NCBI GenBank assembly: GCA_040414855.1
Contig: JBEDUQ010000216.1
Coordinates: 1-5,882 of the forward strand
Source: DASVXQ01 sp040414855
GTDB lineage: Bacteria > Actinomycetota > CALGFH01
Reading direction: 5' to 3'
Length of the DNA stretch: 5,882 nucleotides
Below are positions 1-5,882 of the stretch, piece after piece. Under the pieces are notes generated by a model that was given only the letters and a program-made list of their open reading frames with translations, searched no databases and was not told the origin of the DNA. A program made the translations under genes and the position numbers. How positions within the stretch are numbered: position 1 is the stretch's first letter; each line of letters begins with the position of its first letter.

Positions 1-1457
1 TCGGCCACGGTCCTGCCGGTCGCCTCCGCGAACAGCGCGGCGACCGCCGCGCCGCAGGCGAAGCCCTGGCAGCGGCCCATCAGCGCGCGGGTGCGGCGGC
101 GCAGTCCGTCGAGGTCGGTTGGCGGGATCCGGCTCCTGACGCAGTCGAGCAGCTCGCCGCGGGTGACCCGCTCGCAGTGGCAGACGATGCGGCGGTCCGG
201 ATCGCGGACGCCGCCGGCGGGGGCGCGGTAGGGCCGCGGGAACGCCTCGCCGAGGTTAGGCATGCGGACCCGCTCCCGCTGCGCCTTGGGCTTCAGCGGC
301 AGGCCGGCGGCGCCGAGCTCCGCGACCAGGTGCTCGGCGATCGCCAGCGAGGCGGACAGGCCGGTCGAGCGGATCCCGCCGGCGCAGGCGTAGCGCTCGG
401 AGGCGTGCACCTCGATCTGGTAGTCGCCGTGCTCGGTGGCGGCGCGCAGGCCGGCGTAGACGGCGGTGACCTCCTCGTGGAGCAGGTCCGGGAGGATCCG
501 CCGGCCCTGGGCAAGCAGGCCGCGAACGCCCTCGGCGGTCGAGGCGGTGTCGGTCTTGTCGTGGAGGTCGTCGGCGGTCGGGCCCAGCAGCACGTTCCCG
601 AACACGGTCGGCGCGACCAGCACGCCCTTGGTCTTCGCGGTCGGGACCGGCAGCAGGATGTGGTCGAGGAGCGGCCGCGCGAGCTTGTCGAACACCACCA
701 GCTCGCCGCGGCGCGGCGTGACCGTGAAGCCGTCGTGCCCGAACCGGCGGTCCAGCTCGTCGCTTTGCAGCCCGGCGGCGTTGACCACCCAGCGGGCGCG
801 CACCGGTCCGCGCGGGGTCGCCAGCTCGTGGGCCCCGCCGGCGAGCCGCCGCGCGCCCAGCACCGGGCTTCCCAGGCGCAGCTCCACGCCGTTGGCGACG
901 GCGTCGGTCGCGAACGCCAGCGGCGCGGTGAACGGGCAGACGATGCCCTCGCCCGGCACTTCGAGCGCGCCGAGCGCGCCCTGGCCGAGGCGCGGTTCGC
1001 GCCGGTACAACTCGTCGGCCGCGACCGGCCGCACGTCGGGCCAGCCGTTACGGGCGGCCCGCTCGGCGATGTCCGGCAGGGCGGCCAGCTGGTGCTGGTC
1101 CCACGCGATCAGCAGCGCGCCGACCAGCTCGACCGGGATGCCGAGCGCCGGCGCCCGCTCGCGCATGAGCTGGTAGCCGCGGCGCACCAGCCGCGCCTCC
1201 AGCGTGCCGGGCTTGGCGTCGAAGCCGGTGTGGAGCAGGGCGGTGTTGGCTTTCGAGGTGCCGGCGCCGACGTCGCCGGCCGCCTCGACGAGCACGCAGT
1301 CGAGCCGGTAGCCCGCCAGCTCGCTGGCGATCGCCGCGCCGACCACGCCGGCGCCGACGACCGCGACGTCGTAGGCGGGCGGCCCGCCCGGGTCCGGCGC
1401 GGGCGGGCCGCCAACCTCCACGGGCGGCGGGCCGGCCGGGTCCGCGGCCGCCGCCAT
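1..1457 (-). CDS. GlpA-type FAD-dependent glycerol-3-phosphate dehydrogenase-like protein with C-terminal BFD-like [2Fe-2S] domain (3' end cut by window)
   Basis: This is a flavoprotein of the DAO/GlpA-GlpD fold. Members oxidise a hydroxyl group (sn-glycerol-3-phosphate to dihydroxyacetone phosphate in GlpA) and pass electrons to the respiratory chain. Seen in the 485 visible residues: a Pro/Gly/Ala-rich leader (1-28); the FAD dinucleotide motif GAGVVG at 35-40 with the ribose-binding Glu at 58; the family block around 67-88 (TSKANTALLHTGFDAKPGTL); a second FAD-contact region WVVNAAG at 223-229; and a C-terminal FAD block AGGIRSTGLSAS at 359-370. A BFD-like cluster motif follows, with Cys426-x-Cys428 and Cys463-x4-Cys468. 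The C-terminus lies beyond base 1. The ATG at 1457 is chosen because GGGAGG sits 5 nt upstream. It starts 1 nt after the kinase stop, so translation is probably coupled. The substrate is inferred from the family and the neighbouring kinase; 2-hydroxyacid oxidases of the LhgO type are related, but the BFD domain favours GlpA-type. Confidence 0.88.
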   Translation of the reverse strand, partial: MAAAADPAGPPPVEVGGPPAPDPGGPPAYDVAVVGAGVVGAAIASELAGYRLDCVLVEAAGDVGAGTSKANTALLHTGFDAKPGTLEARLVRRGYQLMRERAPALGIPVELVGALLIAWDQHQLAALPDIAERAARNGWPDVRPVAADELYRREPRLGQGALGALEVPGEGIVCPFTAPLAFATDAVANGVELRLGSPVLGARRLAGGAHELATPRGPVRARWVVNAAGLQSDELDRRFGHDGFTVTPRRGELVVFDKLARPLLDHILLPVPTAKTKGVLVAPTVFGNVLLGPTADDLHDKTDTASTAEGVRGLLAQGRRILPDLLHEEVTAVYAGLRAATEHGDYQIEVHASERYACAGGIRSTGLSASLAIAEHLVAELGAAGLPLKPKAQRERVRMPNLGEAFPRPYRAPAGGVRDPDRRIVCHCERVTRGELLDCVRSRIPPTDLDGLRRRTRALMGRCQGFACGAAVAALFAEATGRTVA

Positions 1458-1458
1458 C

Positions 1459-2919
<1,461 letters not shown>

Positions 2920-2941
2920 GCCGCGCTCATGCCGATGCGGC

Positions 2942-4468
2942 TCAGGCCGGGGCGTCGCCGGTTGCCGGCGGCGGCTGGTCCCCGACCTCCAGCGCCTCCT
3001 CACCGTGGACGCCGGCCTCGGCCCGCATCGCCGACGGCTCCAGCAGCCACATCACCGCAAAGACGACCGCCCCGACGCCGATGGCGCCGAGCGCGTAGCC
3101 CTGTGCCGGCCGGAAGCTCGACGGGCCGAGCAGGACGATCAGCTCGTAGGCGAGCCAGGCGAGCGCGCCGATGATCACCGGCCACTCCCAGCGGCCGAGG
3201 TGGAAATAGCGCGTGTCGGTGCGGACCCGGTGCGCGGTGCGCACGTACAGCAGCACCGTGGCCGTGTACAGGATCGCCGGCATCAGCGTCGCCGAGGTGA
3301 ACAGGTTCACCAGCGCGTTGGAGTTGGTCCGCAGCACCAGGACGATCAGCGCGCTGATCAGCGCGACCAGGACGGTCGCCCAGGACGGCCCGCCGGTGGC
3401 ACGCGGGACCTGGCGCAGGAGCTGGTGGCCGGGAAGGCGCCGGTCCCTGGCCATCGCCCAGGTCAGCCGCGAGTTGGTGACCATGATGACCATGCCGCAG
3501 CAGAAGATCGAGAAGCAGATGAACAGCAGGAAGAGCTTCTCCACGAAGCCGCCGAGCACGTCCCTCACCACGAATGCCACCGGCGCGGCGCTCTGGCTCG
3601 CGTCGCCGATGTTGTCGATCACCACCGTGAGCATGATCAGGAAGAACATGCCGATCAGCCCGGAGTAGACCACCGAGCGGACCATCGCGCCCGGCACCAC
3701 CGAGCGCGGGTCCTGGGTCTCCTCCGAGAGGTTGCTGGCGGACTCGAAGCCGACGATGGTGTAGGCGCCGAGCAGGGTGGCGAGCATGAACGGCCCCAGC
3801 CACGAGAACCAGCCGGCGCCGCCGACCGCACCGGTCGAGCCGAGGTTGCCCCAGTGGGCGTGCGAGGCGAACAGCGCCGCGAACACGAACACCACCGAGA
3901 GGCCGGCGATGCCGATGATCTCGGTCGCGACAGCGGTGTTGTTGAGCCGGGTCACGATCGGGGTCGACCAGATGATCAGGGTCGCCTGGGCCGCCAGCAC
4001 CAGCAGCGTCCACAGCGCGGCGCTGGTTGGCGTGTACGCTTGGCCGATCAGCGGCTGCCAGGCGACCTGCACGAAGCCGTAGTCGACGCTGACGGTGACG
4101 ATGCACAGGAACGCGAACGACAGCCAGCCGAGCCACCACCCGGTCACGGGGTTGGCGAGCCTCGAGGCCCATTGGTAGCTATAGCCGGACAGCGGGATCT
4201 TGGCGGCCAGCGCCGCGTAGACCAGGGCGACCAGGGTCTGGCCGACGATCACGATCGGCCAGGACCAGATGCCGCGGGGGCCGGAGGTGGTGAGCAGGAA
4301 CGCGAAGGTCGTGAAGATGCCGGTGGTGATCGAGATGAACGAGAACGCGACCGCGAACGACTCGAACCGCTTGAGGGTGCGGACGAACTGCTGAGTGTAG
4401 CCGAAGCGCTGCAACAGGACGTCGTCGGTCTGTCCGCTGCCGCGCTGGTTGCTGTACTCCGTGCTCAC
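2942..4468 (-). CDS. APC-superfamily permease, amino acid/choline/GABA-type branch
   Basis: This is a 508-aa polytopic inner-membrane secondary transporter, a normal length for the family. By eye about 12 hydrophobic segments run from about residue 39 to 475, between a polar N-terminus of about 30 residues and an acidic, Pro-rich C-terminal tail (from about 478). The opening LKRFESFAVAFSFISITTGI (32-51) and the inter-helix block GFESASNLSEETQDP (240-254) followed by RSVVPGAM are typical of APC carriers, best matching the branch with yeast Uga4/Hnm1 and bacterial amino acid/amine permeases. Known substrates in that branch are GABA, choline and other amino acids or amines, so the exact substrate cannot be read here. 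The reading frame stays open far upstream, but the GTG at 4468 is chosen because AAGGGAG lies 5 nt before it and the permease homology begins soon after. It sits between a DeoR repressor and a polyol kinase, so it most likely imports the operon's substrate, replacing the glycerol facilitator expected beside GlpK. Confidence 0.9.
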   Translation of the reverse strand: MSTEYSNQRGSGQTDDVLLQRFGYTQQFVRTLKRFESFAVAFSFISITTGIFTTFAFLLTTSGPRGIWSWPIVIVGQTLVALVYAALAAKIPLSGYSYQWASRLANPVTGWWLGWLSFAFLCIVTVSVDYGFVQVAWQPLIGQAYTPTSAALWTLLVLAAQATLIIWSTPIVTRLNNTAVATEIIGIAGLSVVFVFAALFASHAHWGNLGSTGAVGGAGWFSWLGPFMLATLLGAYTIVGFESASNLSEETQDPRSVVPGAMVRSVVYSGLIGMFFLIMLTVVIDNIGDASQSAAPVAFVVRDVLGGFVEKLFLLFICFSIFCCGMVIMVTNSRLTWAMARDRRLPGHQLLRQVPRATGGPSWATVLVALISALIVLVLRTNSNALVNLFTSATLMPAILYTATVLLYVRTAHRVRTDTRYFHLGRWEWPVIIGALAWLAYELIVLLGPSSFRPAQGYALGAIGVGAVVFAVMWLLEPSAMRAEAGVHGEEALEVGDQPPPATGDAPA

Positions 4469-4473
4469 GATGG

Positions 4474-4480
4474 CTCCCTT
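4474..4480 (-). promoter_or_regulatory. Ribosome binding site fixing the GTG start of the permease
   Basis: AAGGGAG on the minus strand is followed by five bases (CCATC) and then GTG at 4468. The frame is open well upstream and has in-frame ATG codons a little earlier, so this site decides the start. The upstream ATGs have no comparable purine tract and would add an Arg-rich leader unrelated to permeases. Confidence 0.75.
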
Positions 4481-4501
4481 CCGCCGCGAGAGGTGCCGCA
4501 T

Positions 4502-4541
4502 CATCCGGCCGCATCGGGCCGCATCCGGCGTCATCCGGTCC
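4502..4541 (-). repeat. Four-unit tandem repeat of 10-bp period, candidate operator array upstream of the permease
   Basis: On the plus strand four consecutive units begin at 4502, 4512, 4522 and 4532: CATCCGGCCG, CATCGGGCCG, CATCCGGCGT and CATCCGGTCC. The core CATCCGG is exact in three units and has one mismatch in the second. The array covers the last codons and stop of the repressor gene and much of the 62-bp gap before the permease, ending about 20 bp from its ribosome binding site. The 10-bp period puts each core on the same face of the helix, as expected of a protein-binding array. On the RNA, GGCC copies can also pair into a small stem (CGGCC, 6-nt loop, GGCCG). The operator role is inferred; chance repetition in GC-rich DNA is possible. 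Confidence 0.6.
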
Positions 4542-5322
4542 GGCGACGCCGCGTGCCGGCGCCGGCCACGAGCAGGTTCACCCCCTTCGCCTCGAGCTGG
4601 CGGACGACCTGTGGACGAACCTGGTCGTCGGTGATGACCGCGGTGACCCGGTCCAGGTCGCAGACCTTGCGCAGCGCGACCTGGCCGAGCTTGGAGGAGT
4701 CGGCGAGGACGTAGAGCTCGGCGGCGTGCGACAGCATCACCTGCCTGCTCGAGACCTCGTCCGGGTGGTAGTCGGTGAGGCCGGCGTCCGGGTGGACGCC
4801 GCCCGAGCCGAGGAACGCCTTGTCCGCGTACCAGCCGCCAAAGAACGCCTCGGCGTGCGCGCCCGAGCAGGCGAGGTCGCCGCCACGCAGGCGCCCGCCG
4901 GCCACCTCGACCTCGACGCCGTTGCGCCGGCCCAGCTCGGCGGCGACCAGCAGCGAGTTGGTAAGCACCCTGCCCCGGTACTCGGCAGGGAGCGCCCTGG
5001 CCAGCTCGGCGACGGTGGTGCCGACGTCCAGCATCAGCACGTCGGTCGGCCCGACCAGCGAGGCGGCCAGCCCGGCGATCGACCGCTTGGCCTCGACGTG
5101 CAGCGCCTCGCGCTGGTCGAAGGACGCCTCCAGGGTGTGCGGGACGATCCCGGTGGCGCCGCCGTAGACACGCCGCACCAGCCCGTCGCGCTGGAGGGCG
5201 TCGAGGTCGCGCCTGACCGTCTCGATCGAGACGCCGAAGCGCCTGGCCAGCTCGTCGGCCCGCACCAGCGGCCTGACCCTGACCTGCTCGACGATCTGGA
5301 GCCGCCGCTCCTCCGGGAGCAC
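4531..5322 (-). CDS. DeoR/GlpR-family transcriptional repressor
   Basis: This is a 263-aa DNA-binding repressor, about the usual 250-260 aa of the family. Seen: an N-terminal winged helix-turn-helix at about 5-55, with LPEERRLQIVEQV, then DELARRFGVSIETVRRDLDA (23-42) as the recognition part and VRRVYGGA closing the wing; then a sugar-phosphate-isomerase-like effector domain with DVGTT (99-103), TNSLLVA (121-127), GGRLR (142-146), a block rich in conserved residues at 167-196 (DKAFLGSGGV, then GLTDY) and ADSSKLG (207-213). Family members usually sense a phosphorylated sugar or polyol, here probably the product of the kinase. The start is set at the GTG at 5322 because GAGG lies 6 nt upstream and the family's usual LPEERR opening follows at once. 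Upstream in-frame GTG codons at 5334 and 5343 are alternatives. It is the first gene of the apparent operon, so autoregulation is likely. The C-terminus ends in an Arg-rich tail. Confidence 0.93.
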   Translation of the reverse strand: MLPEERRLQIVEQVRVRPLVRADELARRFGVSIETVRRDLDALQRDGLVRRVYGGATGIVPHTLEASFDQREALHVEAKRSIAGLAASLVGPTDVLMLDVGTTVAELARALPAEYRGRVLTNSLLVAAELGRRNGVEVEVAGGRLRGGDLACSGAHAEAFFGGWYADKAFLGSGGVHPDAGLTDYHPDEVSSRQVMLSHAAELYVLADSSKLGQVALRKVCDLDRVTAVITDDQVRPQVVRQLEAKGVNLLVAGAGTRRRRTG

Positions 5323-5325
5323 CGT

Positions 5326-5332
5326 CCACCTC
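5326..5332 (-). promoter_or_regulatory. Ribosome binding site supporting the GTG start of the repressor
   Basis: GAGGTGG on the minus strand places its GAGG core 6 nt before the GTG at 5322. The two alternative in-frame GTG codons further upstream (5334 and 5343) have no comparable tract at a normal distance, and starting there would add only seven or fewer residues that are not typical of the family. Confidence 0.6.
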
Positions 5333-5345
5333 ACAAAGGTCACGA

Positions 5346-5372
5346 CTGCCCGAAGTTGTGGATTGCTGCCCG
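5346..5372 (-). repeat. Direct repeat CGGGCAG, 20-bp spacing, candidate repressor site
   Basis: CTGCCCG occurs on the plus strand at 5346-5352 and again at 5366-5372. On the minus strand both copies sit in the wider pattern AA-NNN-CGGGCAG. The copies start exactly 20 bp apart, two helical turns, between the candidate -10 element and the repressor start. That placement suits a binding site for an autoregulating DeoR-type protein, but the motif is short and GC-rich, so chance is not excluded. Confidence 0.35.
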
Positions 5373-5382
5373 TTCTTCCTAG

Positions 5383-5412
5383 CTTCTATCACCCTTTCCG
5401 CCGGTATGACAA
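5383..5412 (-). promoter_or_regulatory. Possible promoter of the repressor-permease-kinase-dehydrogenase operon
   Basis: On the minus strand TTGTCA (5412-5407) is a good -35 match and TAGAAG (5388-5383) a weak -10 match, 18 bp apart. Transcription would begin near 5375, leaving a leader of about 50 nt before the GTG at 5322. The position suits the operon, but the -10 lacks the conserved final T, so this is only a candidate. Confidence 0.3.
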
Positions 5413-5451
5413 CAAGCAACCCGAGCGAGGGCAATGTGGAACGTAAGGGCC

Positions 5452-5882
5452 CTACCGTGCGGGCGGCACCATCTCGAGATGTGCGGCCACCGCCAGGACC
5501 AGCCGCCGCTGGAGGTCGCCGCGACCGCTGATGCTGACGACCACGAACGTGCCGCGTTCCCGCCACCGAACCAGGACGCCGCCGTTCGGGTCGGACTCGA
5601 GCGGGCACTCGGAGACGACACCCCGACGTCCCCTGACGCTCGTGTGGGCGACCGGCCGCTCGCCGTCACAGGACACCGCGTACGCCGTCGGCCGGGTGGC
5701 CGCGGCGATGAAGAGCTGTCCGCCGAAATTCTGGTAGGCGACGACACTTCCGGAAGGCACGGTGAACCCGCCGATGAGGAACATGAACCCGGACGCGGGC
5801 GTGCAGGTGATCGGCGCCTCGCAGGGGGCCGGCGGCACCGTGTTCGGCGCCAGGGCGGGAAGCAGTGTCGGGCACGGCACCG
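5452..5882 (-). CDS. Hypothetical protein, probably exported (5' end cut by window)
   Basis: This gene is not recognised. The visible part is about 142 codons ending at TAG (5454-5452). The frame is open to the window edge; a GTG at 5880 is in frame but has no visible upstream sequence, so the true start probably lies outside. The fragment opens with a Pro/Ala-rich stretch containing three Cys (PCPT, PCEAP, ITCTP), then beta-rich segments FMFLIGGFTVP, SVVAYQNFGGQLFIAAA and AYAVSCDG, and a final block VLVRWRERGTFVVVSISG followed by an amphipathic helix (LQRRLVLAVAAHLEMVP). Five cysteines and a linker-like N-terminal part suggest a secreted or lipoprotein domain. The closing pattern of a Trp strand, short hairpin and helix recalls the end of DUF4367-like extracytoplasmic domains, but this resemblance is weak. 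It is separated from the operon by about 130 bp and is probably functionally unrelated. Confidence 0.65.
   Translation of the reverse strand, partial: VPCPTLLPALAPNTVPPAPCEAPITCTPASGFMFLIGGFTVPSGSVVAYQNFGGQLFIAAATRPTAYAVSCDGERPVAHTSVRGRRGVVSECPLESDPNGGVLVRWRERGTFVVVSISGRGDLQRRLVLAVAAHLEMVPPAR

Larger units (their letters stand above)
5323..5451 (-). other. Intergenic regulatory region upstream of the repressor-led operon
   Basis: This 129-bp gap is visibly richer in A and T than the genes around it, especially about 5355-5440. It separates the upstream hypothetical gene from the repressor and is the only sizeable gap in the window, so the main operon promoter is expected here. It contains a weak -35/-10 pair, a 7-bp direct repeat and an 8-bp palindrome AGGGCCCT at 5446-5453 overlapping the stop of the upstream gene. 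No convincing hairpin plus U-tract terminator for the upstream gene is visible, and no small gene is supported. Confidence 0.6.

Noticed and set aside
5421..5454. Possible terminator for the hypothetical gene (palindrome AGGGCCCT and a CCC/GGG pair before a T-rich stretch)
   Set aside because: The palindrome has no loop and the other stem is only 3 bp. The following TTGCTTGTTG is not a proper U-tract, so no intrinsic terminator is supported.
4469..5608. N-terminal extension of the permease frame, which stays open well upstream through the repressor gene
   Set aside because: The upstream translation is Arg/Pro/Ala-rich, out of frame with the real repressor gene, and has no membrane or domain character. 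A ribosome binding site 5 nt before the GTG at 4468 marks the true start.

Overview
This window is very GC-rich DNA (roughly 70 % by eye) with G/C-ending codons, GTG starts and purine-rich ribosome binding sites. This points to a high-GC actinobacterium (Actinomycetota); nothing seen fixes the genus. All five genes supported here lie on the minus strand, so the biological order runs from high to low coordinates. The long open frames on the plus strand are antisense shadows caused by GC bias.

In transcription order: (1) 5882-5452, the 3' end of an unrecognised, probably exported, cysteine-containing protein that belongs to a different unit. (2) About 130 bp of relatively AT-richer intergenic DNA, with a weak promoter-like pair and a 7-bp direct repeat 20 bp apart. 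(3) 5322-4531, a DeoR/GlpR-family repressor. (4) 4468-2942, a 12-TM-type APC permease of the amino acid/choline/GABA branch. (5) 2919-1459, a glycerol-kinase-like FGGY kinase. (6) 1457 to beyond base 1, a GlpA-type FAD-dependent dehydrogenase with a C-terminal BFD-like [2Fe-2S] domain, cut by the window edge. Gaps between genes 3 to 6 are 62, 22 and 1 bp, so they look like one operon.

The set reads as a compact catabolic operon: import by the permease, phosphorylation by the kinase, oxidation of the phosphorylated product by the flavoprotein, and control by a sugar-phosphate-sensing repressor. The plan copies glycerol use (GlpR-GlpF-GlpK-GlpA/D), but two parts do not fit plain glycerol. The transporter is an amino-acid/amine-type permease rather than an aquaglyceroporin. 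The kinase also has Gly where glycerol kinases have the substrate-contacting Arg (NQGET instead of NQRET) and lacks the usual fructose-1,6-bisphosphate loop. The best new hypothesis is that the operon handles a small polyol-like compound other than glycerol, possibly one with an amine or carboxylate.

The most notable non-coding signal is a four-unit tandem repeat of 10-bp period (4502-4541), which straddles the repressor stop codon and lies just upstream of the permease ribosome binding site. It is a candidate operator array.
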